Positions 1-5,655 of a stretch of DNA of 6,748 nucleotides are shown in pieces; within the stretch, counting starts at the first letter, position 1; each line of letters begins with the position of its first letter. The notes beneath the pieces are model-generated. The model searched no databases and was not told the origin of the DNA. It saw only the letters and a program-made list of their open reading frames with translations. This DNA comes from Planctomycetales bacterium (GTDB taxonomy: Bacteria > Planctomycetota > Planctomycetia > Planctomycetales > Planctomycetaceae): assembly GCA_020050375.1 (NCBI GenBank), contig JAGVKR010000147.1, positions 1 through 6,748 on the forward strand. The letters run 5' to 3'. Made by a program: the position numbers and the translations under genes.

Positions 1-2
1 CC

Positions 3-1289
3 TTCCCCGCGGCCTCTCCGGCCCTGGTCGAGAATGTGCAGGGGCTGCTCGACGAAGGGTATCAGACCGGCCCCAAACGATTGCAGGCGGCGCAGAAAAA
101 ACTGGCGTCGGCCCGGGCGCTGGCCGGCGACGATCCGCGGCTCGATTATGCCTATGGGCTCGTGCTTCTCAAGCACGGCCAGAACAAGCAGGCGCTGACG
201 CAATTTGAGGCCGCGATTGGCCGTGCCGGCGCCCCCTACTGGCCTGCCTGGCAGGCGCTGATCTGGACGCATCTGGTGGAGAAGCAATACGACAAAGGGC
301 TGGGCCGACTCGACGAGTTCGCCGCGTTGGTTCGCAAGGCGGGAGATCAGACCGAGCTCACCGATCGGCAGCGCGATGCGGTCCGCTGGATGGGCCAGAT
401 CGTCGAAGGCCTCGACAAGTCGGTCACTGTCAAAAAGCTGCACGAGATGATCGATAAGCACGAAACTCAATTGCATGAATTGCTCGGGGACGAGCTCTTT
501 TCCACTTTCGAGCTCGGCCGGGACCTCATCGAAGAGCGGGACGCCGAGTTGTCGAAACAGGCGGACGATTCGCAAGCAGCCGCCGAGAAAACCCGCGCCC
601 GGCGCAAGCAGGATCAGGCGGGCAAGCTCGACAGCGACCTGCAGGACCTCGACAAGGAAAAGGCGAACACCGCCAAAAGTGCCGACGAATGGAAAGAGTG
701 GCTCGACGACAACCTCGGCAAGGCCGACAAAGAGCTGGCGCGTCTGGAAAAAGATTACCGCTCAATGGAGGTTCGCAGCGAATCGCTCAGGCAGCAGTAC
801 GTTCAGATCGGACGTGACCTCACCGCGCTCGACCTGCAGATGAACACCATCACCTCGACAGGCGCCACCGGGACGGTCGTGACTCAGACACAACAGCGGT
901 ACATGCAGCGGCAGAACCAACTCATCAATTGCCAGGCCGAGTACAACGCGACCGTCGGAAAAATGGCGCAAACGGCACAAGAAGGGCGCGTCGCGCATCA
1001 GCAGCGCGCGACGATCATTCAGAAATATGAAAAGGCGACCGGCCAGCTCGTGAAGAAGAACGCCGAGCTCGACAAATGGTCAAACCGCGTTGCCGATAAA
1101 AAGAAGAAGCTCGACACGACCGCCGCCGGGAAAGGAAAAGGGGCCAAGGCCCCTCTTGCTCGAAAGGTGGTTTCGCTCAAGTCGTTTGTGCCGCTCGAGC
1201 TCGACGATGAAAAAACCCGCGTCCTCGCGGCATTCGGCGTGACGCCGGAACCGCTCGAGGGTGCACAACCGGACGACACGAAGAAGTAA
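3..1289 (+). CDS. TPR and coiled-coil protein, 5' partial
   Basis: The reading frame is open from the left edge, so about 428 residues are visible and the true start lies upstream. An in-frame GTG at 36 has no convincing Shine-Dalgarno sequence, and codon use upstream of it looks coding (FPAASPALVEN), so I treat it as internal. Visible residues about 40-115 look like tetratricopeptide repeats: the helix pair around LDYAYGLVLLKHGQNKQAL has the small and aromatic spacing of a TPR, and a second, weaker pair follows. From about 165 to 373 the protein is highly charged and heptad-like, rich in K, E, D, Q and A. A break near 285-296 (TSTGATGTVVTQTQQ) suggests two long helices folding back on each other. 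The tail is acidic and proline-containing. No catalytic motif is visible. TPR plus coiled coil suggests a protein-interaction or structural role, but I cannot name the family. The next gene starts 49 bases downstream on the same strand. Confidence 0.85.
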   Translation, partial: FPAASPALVENVQGLLDEGYQTGPKRLQAAQKKLASARALAGDDPRLDYAYGLVLLKHGQNKQALTQFEAAIGRAGAPYWPAWQALIWTHLVEKQYDKGLGRLDEFAALVRKAGDQTELTDRQRDAVRWMGQIVEGLDKSVTVKKLHEMIDKHETQLHELLGDELFSTFELGRDLIEERDAELSKQADDSQAAAEKTRARRKQDQAGKLDSDLQDLDKEKANTAKSADEWKEWLDDNLGKADKELARLEKDYRSMEVRSESLRQQYVQIGRDLTALDLQMNTITSTGATGTVVTQTQQRYMQRQNQLINCQAEYNATVGKMAQTAQEGRVAHQQRATIIQKYEKATGQLVKKNAELDKWSNRVADKKKKLDTTAAGKGKGAKAPLARKVVSLKSFVPLELDDEKTRVLAAFGVTPEPLEGAQPDDTKK

Positions 1290-1338
1290 AACGCCAACCC
1301 ATTCCCATCCATCGCCGACAAACCGGAGCCTGCCTTCC

Positions 1339-2640
1339 ATGACCGCGCTCAATCGACGCGAATTCCTCGGCGCCACCACAGCCGCCGCGGCGACTCTGGC
1401 GGCCGGCCTTCACGCCTCAGGAGCCGACGAGCCGGCACGCGATCGACCGCCGGTGAAGCTGGCCTTGATGGGCGTCAACAGCCGCGGGAAGCAGTTGCTC
1501 CCCGATTTCCTCAGCTTTCCCGAAGTCGAAATCGCTTACATCTGCGATCCGGACGACGATACGATTCCCTCGACCCTGAAGATCGTAGAGGACAAAGGGC
1601 AGCCCACCCCCAAAGTCGAACGCGATTTTCGCAAGGCCCTGGAAGACCCGTCCGTCACCGCGCTCGTCTGCGCGGCCCCCGACCACTGGCACGCTCTGGC
1701 GACGATCCTCGCCTGCCAGGCGGGTAAAGATGTCTATGTCGAAAAGCCGTGCTGCCACAACCCGATTGAAGGCCGGCGAATGGTCGAAGCGGCCCGGCAT
1801 CACAACCGCATCGTTCAGGTCGGTTCGCAGCGCCGCAGTGGGGCCGATATGCAGGCCCTGGTCAACGAAGTCCAAAGCGGCCGGCTCGGCAAAGTGAACT
1901 TTGCCCGTTGCTGGATCGCCGGCCCGCGACCGTCTATCGGCCGTCAGGAAGTCGTCTCCCCGCCGTCCAATCTCGATTTCAACTTGTGGGCCGGGCCGGG
2001 CCCGAGCGATGGCTACAAGTCGAACCTCGTCCATTACCACTGGCACTGGCGGTGGGACTTCGGCACCGGTGAATGCGGCAACAACGGCATCCACTACCTC
2101 GACGTTGCCCGCTGGGCGCTCGGCGCCGAGACTCCCGAATCGGTCGTCTGCGGCGGCGGAAAGTACTTCTACGACGACGACCAGGAGACCCCCGACACGC
2201 AACTGGCCACATTCGATTTTCGCGACTTCGCCATCCAGTGGGAGCATCGCACCTGGTCGTCGCGCGGGATCGACGGCGAAGGGGGAGGAGTCGAGTTCTA
2301 CGGGTCCGAGGCGAACCTGATCAGCAACGGTAGAGGGTGGAAGATCGTGACCGGCACCGGCGCCAAGGAAAAGGTCGTCGACAGCCACGACGGCTCCGAG
2401 CTGGTCCGCGCGCACATGCGCAACTTTCTCGACTGTCTCGCCAGCCGCGAGAAGCCCAACGCCGACATCGAAATCAACCACAAGAGCACGATGCTGTGTC
2501 ACCTCGCAAACATCGCCTGGCGCACACAGTCGGTGCTGAAGTTCGACGGCCAGAAGGAAGCGATCCTCGACAATCCCGCCGCGACCGCTTTGCTGGGCCG
2601 CAACTACCGCAAAGGCTTCGAGCTGCCGAAGATCGGCTGA
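1339..2640 (+). CDS. Gfo/Idh/MocA family oxidoreductase with Tat signal
   Basis: A 433-residue protein of a normal length for this family, which are NAD(P)-dependent dehydrogenases and related enzymes acting on sugars, inositols and similar polyols. The start is ATG 1339, because it places a twin-arginine signal at the very N-terminus: NRREFLGA at residues 5-12, then an Ala-rich hydrophobic stretch to about 29 ending in ASGA. GGAG at 1325-1328 lies 10 bases upstream. The frame stays open upstream to 1261, but those codons overlap the previous gene. The Rossmann fold starts at about residue 39 (VKLALMGVNSRGK, dinucleotide-binding turn at 45-50). DHWH is at 115-118 and the family EKP signature at 135-137. 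The C-terminal domain carries GNNGIHYLDVARW at 247-259, with the probable catalytic His252 and Asp255. Where classical members have Asp four residues before this His, this protein has Asn248. The Tat signal implies folding with cofactor in the cytoplasm, then export. The substrate cannot be read from the sequence. Confidence 0.92.
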   Translation: MTALNRREFLGATTAAAATLAAGLHASGADEPARDRPPVKLALMGVNSRGKQLLPDFLSFPEVEIAYICDPDDDTIPSTLKIVEDKGQPTPKVERDFRKALEDPSVTALVCAAPDHWHALATILACQAGKDVYVEKPCCHNPIEGRRMVEAARHHNRIVQVGSQRRSGADMQALVNEVQSGRLGKVNFARCWIAGPRPSIGRQEVVSPPSNLDFNLWAGPGPSDGYKSNLVHYHWHWRWDFGTGECGNNGIHYLDVARWALGAETPESVVCGGGKYFYDDDQETPDTQLATFDFRDFAIQWEHRTWSSRGIDGEGGGVEFYGSEANLISNGRGWKIVTGTGAKEKVVDSHDGSELVRAHMRNFLDCLASREKPNADIEINHKSTMLCHLANIAWRTQSVLKFDGQKEAILDNPAATALLGRNYRKGFELPKIG

Positions 2641-2658
2641 GGCGTGTACGCACACTCT

Positions 2659-2689
2659 CCCCCCCTTAGGAAGGGGGGGTTGGGGGGGG
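2659..2689. repeat. C7/G7 hairpin with adjoining G tract
   Basis: Seven C (2659-2665) then TT, loop AGG, AA and seven G (2673-2679) give a perfect 9-base-pair stem with a 3-base loop, 18 bases after the oxidoreductase stop codon. TT and eight more G (2682-2689) follow. The position suits a transcription end signal, but there is no T run, so a standard intrinsic terminator is not supported. The G7-TT-G8 tract could also supply four GGG runs with short loops, the pattern of an intramolecular G-quadruplex, which would compete with the hairpin. Confidence 0.75.
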
Positions 2690-2707
2690 TCGCGCGGCAG
2701 GGACTTC

Positions 2708-2808
2708 AACATTCAACATTCAACATTGAACGTCCAACATTCAACGTCCAACATTCAACAATGAACGGGATACCTGGACGTTGGACGTCGAGCGTTGAAT
2801 GTTGGAAG
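2708..2808. repeat. Period-7 array folded as inverted repeat (copy 1)
   Basis: From 2708 the sequence divides exactly into 7-base units: AACATTC, AACATTC, AACATTG, AACGTCC, AACATTC, AACGTCC, AACATTC, AACAATG, AACGGGA, ending at 2770. After a short turn, 2775-2808 runs in the opposite sense (CTGGACGTTGGACG, then GTTGAATGTTGGA), so the right arm is a reverse-complement version of the same units and the whole can fold into an imperfect hairpin. Because 7 is not a multiple of 3, any frame through it yields a repeating 7-residue peptide, which explains spurious ORFs on both strands here. Copy 2 lies beyond sufU at 3723-3813. Confidence 0.9.
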
Positions 2809-2897
2809 CTCTTCTTCTCGTTCGTAGGAACTATCGATACGCGTGGCCTGCGACTCGGCAGGGGGCATGGCTTGCCCAGGTTTGTTGAAGCAATGCT

Positions 2898-3119
2898 GGG
2901 TGCCGGGGTCAAAGCGGCGCCGGAGATCATGGGTTGCGGCGTGTCACCCCTTCGTGGAAACGAAAGCACGGCCGGAACCAAATCGCGAGCGTGGCCCCGT
3001 CGCCAGCCACGGCCTCGGGGCCACGCTCGTGGATTGTGCCGGCCGACCGCCGATTCGGATCGATTCAACGGACTGCATTTGACGCGGCCGATCGATTTGC
3101 CGCTTTGACCCCGGCACCC
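2898..3119. repeat. 222-base element with perfect 21-base inverted ends
   Basis: Bases 2898-2918 and 3099-3119 are exact reverse complements over 21 positions. The left copy begins GGGTGCCGGGGTCAAAGC and ends GGC. They enclose 180 bases containing a strong inner hairpin (2984-3031) and no convincing gene. I see no matching target-site duplication just outside the ends, and no transposase in the window. The form resembles a MITE or a large palindromic intergenic repeat. Bases 2809-2897, between the period-7 array and this element, hold only a small GGGCA/TGCCC stem (2863-2877) and nothing else I can identify. Confidence 0.75.
2984..3031. repeat. Strong stem-loop inside the 222-base element
   Basis: CGAGCGTGGCCCC at 2986-2998 pairs perfectly with GGGGCCACGCTCG at 3017-3029 around an 18-base loop. 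The pair at 2985/3030 (G-T wobble) and the pair at 2984/3031 (C-G) extend the stem to 15. It is nested between the 21-base inverted ends, so the whole unit could form a long-range palindrome with an inner hairpin. No T run follows, so it is not a typical intrinsic terminator. Confidence 0.7.
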
Positions 3120-3175
3120 GCCAGCCGTCTCTGGAAAAGTGTGCGCCTGACACAGCAACGCTCGCCGACCGGCTC

Positions 3176-3204
3176 TTGGTTTCCCCTGTGACGCGCCCTA
3201 GAAT
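3176..3204 (+). promoter_or_regulatory. Candidate sigma-70 promoter for sufU
   Basis: TTGGTT at 3176-3181 and TAGAAT at 3199-3204 are separated by 17 bases, the ideal spacing, and each is close to the housekeeping consensus. Transcription would start near 3211, giving a leader of about 70 bases before the sufU ATG. It lies after the repeat block and before the first suf gene, where a promoter is expected. This is a motif match only. Confidence 0.45.
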
Positions 3205-3229
3205 GGCCATTGACGCAATGTGATGCGAA

Positions 3230-3251
3230 CCCGCCAGTTGCTGCCGGCGGG
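3230..3251 (+). other. GC-rich stem-loop in the sufU leader
   Basis: CCCGCC (3230-3235) pairs with GGCGGG (3246-3251) around a 10-base loop, 29 bases before the sufU ATG and inside the transcript predicted from the promoter at 3176-3204. It could affect translation or be incidental in GC-rich DNA. I do not recognise a riboswitch or other known leader. Confidence 0.35.
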
Positions 3252-3280
3252 CTTACGTGTGCTGTGGAACCTGGCGCGAT

Positions 3281-3688
3281 ATGTCTGACGATCTGTACGA
3301 CGACCACATTCTCGACCACTACGAGTCTCCCTATCACCGCGGGCATCTCGACATGCCGACGATTGTGCATGAAGACGAAAACCCGCTTTGTGGCGATCAG
3401 GTGCGACTTGAGTTGCTGATCGAGAACGATCGCGTGAGGGAAGCGTGGTTCGACGGTCACGGCTGTGCCATCAGCCAGGCCGCCGCGTCGATTCTCATGA
3501 AAGAGATTGAAGGAAAAACGCTCGAAGAGCTCCGCGCGTTTCAGGCCAAAGACATGCTTGATAAGCTGAAAATTCGGCTGACCGCGTCGAGGCAGAAATG
3601 CGGGCTCCTGTCCTTCAAGATCCTCAAGACGATGATTTATACGCTGGACGAGAGGAAGGGACAAGGCGATGGATCGGACGGAGCGTGA
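3281..3688 (+). CDS. sufU: SufU/IscU-like Fe-S cluster assembly protein
   Basis: A 135-residue cytoplasmic protein of the NifU N-terminal (IscU/SufU) fold. In SUF systems SufU binds zinc and accepts persulfide sulfur from SufS, passing it on for Fe-S cluster building. All three ligand cysteines are present: Cys37 in NPLCGD with the conserved Asp39, Cys62 in GHGCAISQAAAS, and Cys107 in QKCGLLSF. The N-terminus (DLYDDHILDHYESPYHRG) is typical of SufU. I chose ATG 3281 because it matches the family's N-terminus. GTG 3257 would add eight residues, and the Shine-Dalgarno sequence (GGA at 3266-3268) is weak for either. Lys precedes the third Cys, as in SufU, where IscU has His. Yet the Cys62-Cys107 spacing of 45 is close to IscU (about 43) and shorter than in B. 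subtilis SufU (about 62), so the SufU-specific insertion appears to be missing. sufS follows 295 bases downstream, which supports a SUF role. A polar Gly/Asp-rich tail ends the protein. Confidence 0.88.
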   Translation: MSDDLYDDHILDHYESPYHRGHLDMPTIVHEDENPLCGDQVRLELLIENDRVREAWFDGHGCAISQAAASILMKEIEGKTLEELRAFQAKDMLDKLKIRLTASRQKCGLLSFKILKTMIYTLDERKGQGDGSDGA

Positions 3689-3722
3689 CGTGCGGAGGCG
3701 ATCGTTCCCATTGGGACGAAAG

Positions 3723-3813
3723 AACGTCCAACATTCAACGTCCAACTCCCAACGTCCACCGAGTTTTGTTCGATGTTGGATGTTGGACGTTGGAAGTTCG
3801 ATGTTGGAAGTTC
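3723..3813. repeat. Period-7 array folded as inverted repeat (copy 2)
   Basis: The left arm is exact 7-base units from 3723: AACGTCC, AACATTC, AACGTCC, AACTCCC, AACGTCC (to 3757). After a spacer of 14 bases, the right arm from 3772 is again in 7-base units: GATGTTG, GATGTTG, GACGTTG, GAAGTTC, GATGTTG, GAAGTTC (to 3813), reverse-complement in character to the left arm. It uses the same unit vocabulary as 2708-2808 but a different unit order and a different loop. It begins 34 bases after the sufU stop codon, so with copy 1 it brackets sufU. Confidence 0.9.
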
Positions 3814-3827
3814 AATTCCCTGTCACG

Positions 3828-3838
3828 CCCCCCCCCCC
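3828..3838. repeat. C11 homopolymer tract
   Basis: Eleven consecutive C lie in the sufU-sufS gap, 14 bases after the second period-7 array. Tracts this long are prone to slippage in the cell and to length errors in sequencing, so the exact count is uncertain. It is in no reading frame I believe in and is 145 bases from the sufS start. Confidence 0.85.
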
Positions 3839-3843
3839 AAATA

Positions 3844-3944
3844 GAGAGTAGATCGTGGAAAGGAGAAAGGAGATGAAAAATGCGGCCTTGATGACGATGC
3901 CGCAAGCTGTATTCTCTACTCTCCACTTTCTCGCCACTCTTATC
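3844..3944. repeat. Purine/pyrimidine inverted repeat with 7-base phasing
   Basis: GAGAGTAGA (3844-3852) is repeated inverted as TCTACTCTC (3915-3923). The left arm continues purine-rich with AAAGGAG twice in tandem (3859-3872), a 7-base repeat. The right arm is pyrimidine-rich, with ACTCTCC at 3918-3924 and looser copies to about 3944. The middle (3873-3910) is unrelated. It is the third inverted, 7-base-phased block in the window, with a different unit from the AACATTC type and less regular. Confidence 0.6.
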
Positions 3945-3950
3945 TAATGT

Positions 3951-3969
3951 CCCCCCTTCCTATGGGGGG
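3951..3969. repeat. C6/G6 hairpin just upstream of sufS
   Basis: Six C (3951-3956) and six G (3964-3969) flank a 7-base loop, TTCCTAT. It resembles a weaker version of the C7/G7 hairpin at 2659-2679. The last G residues continue into GGAG (3968-3971), the only Shine-Dalgarno-like sequence before the sufS ATG at 3984, so folding of this hairpin could hide the ribosome site. Confidence 0.6.
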
Positions 3970-3983
3970 AGAAATTGACGACT

Positions 3984-5237
3984 ATGTCTCACGTTGCTTT
4001 AGAATCCGTGTTTGACGTCACCGCCATTCGACGCGACTTTCCCATTCTCGACAAGCCGCTTCCCAATGGCTTGCCCCTCGTCTATCTCGACAACGGGGCC
4101 ACGGCACAGAAGCCGCGGCAGGTGATCGAGAAGCTGGTCGAGTGCTACGAGAACTACAACGCCAATGTCCACCGCGGGATCCACGCATTGGGAGACCGCG
4201 TCACGACCGAGCTCGAAGAGGCGCGCGAAAAAGTCCGCACGCTGATCGGGGCTGACGAGGTCGAGGAGATCATCTTCACCTCCGGCACGACGATGTCGAT
4301 CAACCTCGTCGCCGATGCTTGGGGGCGCAAGTTTCTCCAGCCGGGCGACGAATTGCTTCTCAACGAGATGGAGCATCACGCCAACCTCGTCCCCTGGCAG
4401 CAGATCGCGCACGAGCGGGGGGCGGTTTTGCGGTTCATTCCGCTCACGGCTGACGGCCGACTCGACCTGTCGGCGCTCGACGACGTGCTGACCGATCGCA
4501 CGAAGCTCGTCGCCGTCACCGGGCTGTCGAATGTGCTGGGGACGATCAACCCGATTGGCGAGATCGCTGCCAAAGCCCATGCGCGCGGGTCGCTCGTGCT
4601 CGTTGACGGCGCACAGAGCGTGCCGCACGGTTATGTCGACGTCAACTGCCCGCAGATCGACTTCCTGGCGTTTTCCGGGCATAAGTTATACGGGCCGACT
4701 GGCATTGGCGTGCTTTATGGCCGCCGGCGATTGCTGGAGCAGATGGACCCGTTCCTCTGTGGCGGCAATATGATTCGCCGGGTGCGGAAGGAGTCGTCCG
4801 ACTTTGCCGACCTCCCGTCGAAGTTCGAAGCGGGCACGCTCCCCGTCGCTCAGGCGATCGGGCTCGGGGCGGCGATCGACTATGTGCAGGGAATCGGCTT
4901 CGACGCCATCGCCGCCCACGAGCGCCAGCTCACCGAACGCGCCTTCCGGCAACTGAACGAGATTCCCGGGTTGAAGATCGTTGGACCGGGAGTCTCCGAG
5001 CGCGGATCGATCGTGAGCTTCACGGTCGAGGGGGTCCATCCCCACGACATGGCCGAATTGCTCGACCGCCGGGGAGTGGCGGTGCGGGCCGGGCACCACT
5101 GCACGATGCCCCTGCACGAATGGCTCCAGGTCACCGCCACAACCCGCGCCAGCTTCGCGTTCTACAACACGCTGGCGGAAGTCGACGCCTTGTGCGAGGC
5201 GATTCAGTACGCGCGCAAGGTGTTTCGCCTGAAGTAG
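3984..5237 (+). CDS. sufS: Cysteine desulfurase SufS
   Basis: A 417-residue PLP-dependent class V aminotransferase-fold enzyme that removes sulfur from L-cysteine as an enzyme persulfide, releasing alanine, and passes it to SufU for Fe-S cluster assembly in the cytoplasm. The length is normal for type II (SufS/CsdA) enzymes. Visible signatures are YLDNGATAQKP near residue 33, NYNANVHRGIHALG, TSGTT, the PLP-stacking EHHAN at 130-134, the LVDGAQS cofactor-binding Asp region, and the Schiff-base Lys234 in FSGHKLYGPTG. The catalytic Cys373 is in RAGHHCTMPL, and Arg388 in TTRASFAFYNT sits 15 residues after it, the same interval as Cys364 and Arg379 in E. coli SufS. ATG 3984 is preferred over TTG 3975: GGAG at 3968-3971 is 12 bases from the ATG but only 3 from the TTG. 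No in-frame break is seen. It follows sufU after a repeat-filled gap of 295 bases, so it may be read through from the sufU promoter or have its own. Confidence 0.96.
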   Translation: MSHVALESVFDVTAIRRDFPILDKPLPNGLPLVYLDNGATAQKPRQVIEKLVECYENYNANVHRGIHALGDRVTTELEEAREKVRTLIGADEVEEIIFTSGTTMSINLVADAWGRKFLQPGDELLLNEMEHHANLVPWQQIAHERGAVLRFIPLTADGRLDLSALDDVLTDRTKLVAVTGLSNVLGTINPIGEIAAKAHARGSLVLVDGAQSVPHGYVDVNCPQIDFLAFSGHKLYGPTGIGVLYGRRRLLEQMDPFLCGGNMIRRVRKESSDFADLPSKFEAGTLPVAQAIGLGAAIDYVQGIGFDAIAAHERQLTERAFRQLNEIPGLKIVGPGVSERGSIVSFTVEGVHPHDMAELLDRRGVAVRAGHHCTMPLHEWLQVTATTRASFAFYNTLAEVDALCEAIQYARKVFRLK

Positions 5238-5336
5238 AGTCGCGTGGGGTGTTCGGCCTTGCCAGCGGTCGTCCTCTCCTGGTTGCCTGGCGCGAAGCCA
5301 TTCATTCCCCGAAGGAACTGTTGGCCGCGGGCAGCA

Positions 5337-5356
5337 GACCGATTCGGTCCATTTTT
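5337..5356 (+). terminator. Weak candidate intrinsic terminator after sufS
   Basis: GACCG, loop ATT, CGGTC (5337-5349) is followed by CA and five T (5352-5356), 100 bases after the sufS stop codon. The stem is only five base pairs, so this is a modest match. The rest of 5238-5450 shows no gene, repeat or clear promoter. Confidence 0.3.
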
Positions 5357-5450
5357 GAAATCGTTGCGATTTTGCTGTCACAAAAGCGCGCCGCGTCGGT
5401 ATCGGTGGTGACGTTCAACCGAAGCGGGCTTAACGAATGGAGCGTGCACC

Positions 5451-5597
5451 ATGTCCGCCGACGACACCCAGACACAGAACATTGGTGAAACGGCTGTTGC
5501 GTCAACAAATCTGGCCAGAACGCCGTGCTCCGCCGCGCTGCTTCTGGCCGTCTCCGCCCTGATTATCGGAATTCTCTGCGGGATCAGTTGCGGATGA
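5451..5597 (+). CDS. Small single-pass membrane protein, 48 residues
   Basis: ATG 5451 opens 48 codons, ending at TGA 5595-5597. The start has a well-placed Shine-Dalgarno sequence: GGAG at 5439-5442, 8 bases upstream. Residues 1-25 are polar (MSADDTQTQNIGET, then AVASTNLARTP). Residues 26-48 form one hydrophobic stretch (CSAALLLAVSALIIGILCG, then ISCG), long enough for one membrane span, with three Cys in it and at its ends. A polar N-terminus before a C-terminal span suggests a tail-anchored small membrane protein. A Cys near the start of the hydrophobic stretch recalls a lipoprotein signal, but the order is wrong because nothing follows it. I do not recognise a family. It stands alone, 213 bases after sufS and converging on the serine hydrolase, with no clear promoter. 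The alternative is a chance ORF, but the ribosome site and clean topology argue for a real gene. Confidence 0.5.
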   Translation: MSADDTQTQNIGETAVASTNLARTPCSAALLLAVSALIIGILCGISCG

Positions 5598-5655
5598 CGA
5601 TCGAGGAGTAGGGAAGGCCGAATTGAGGTCGCGTGCTCAGGGGGTCGCGCGCGCA

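Noticed and set aside
36..38. GTG as the true start of the first gene
   Set aside because: The frame is open to the window edge with coding-like codons upstream and no clear ribosome site, so a partial gene is more likely.
1138..1155. GGGGCCAAGGCCCC palindrome as a terminator
   Set aside because: It lies inside the coiled-coil gene, which stays open for another 45 codons, and no T run follows.
1417..2712. Long antisense ORF of 431 codons opposite the oxidoreductase gene
   Set aside because: It mirrors a GC-rich gene with strong family motifs, has no recognisable domain of its own, and its N-terminal end is the hairpin repeat. It is a shadow ORF.
2708..2808. CRISPR array
   Set aside because: The units are 7 bases, contiguous and without unique spacers, and no cas gene is present.
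2644..3158. ORFs through the repeat block on both strands (2644-3108 plus, 2706-3158 minus)
   Set aside because: Their proteins are mainly translations of the period-7 array, such as QHSTFNIERPTFNVQHS, and of the inverted-repeat element. A 7-base repeat stays open in several frames.
3828..3838. C11 tract as a phase-variation switch for sufS
   Set aside because: It is 145 bases upstream of the start, outside any coding frame and not placed between promoter elements I can identify. Slippage would have no evident effect.
3873..3947. A 24-codon ORF (MKNAALMTMPQAVFS and 9 more residues) with GGAG 7 bases upstream, ending before sufS
   Set aside because: The Shine-Dalgarno sequence is part of the AAAGGAG tandem repeat and the 3' half is the pyrimidine-rich repeat arm, so both are explained by the repeat. 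Conservation in relatives would reopen it.
3999..4682. Antisense ORFs opposite sufS (3999-4682 and 4686-5381)
   Set aside because: sufS carries every catalytic motif on the plus strand. These are shadows from codon bias, with no family features.
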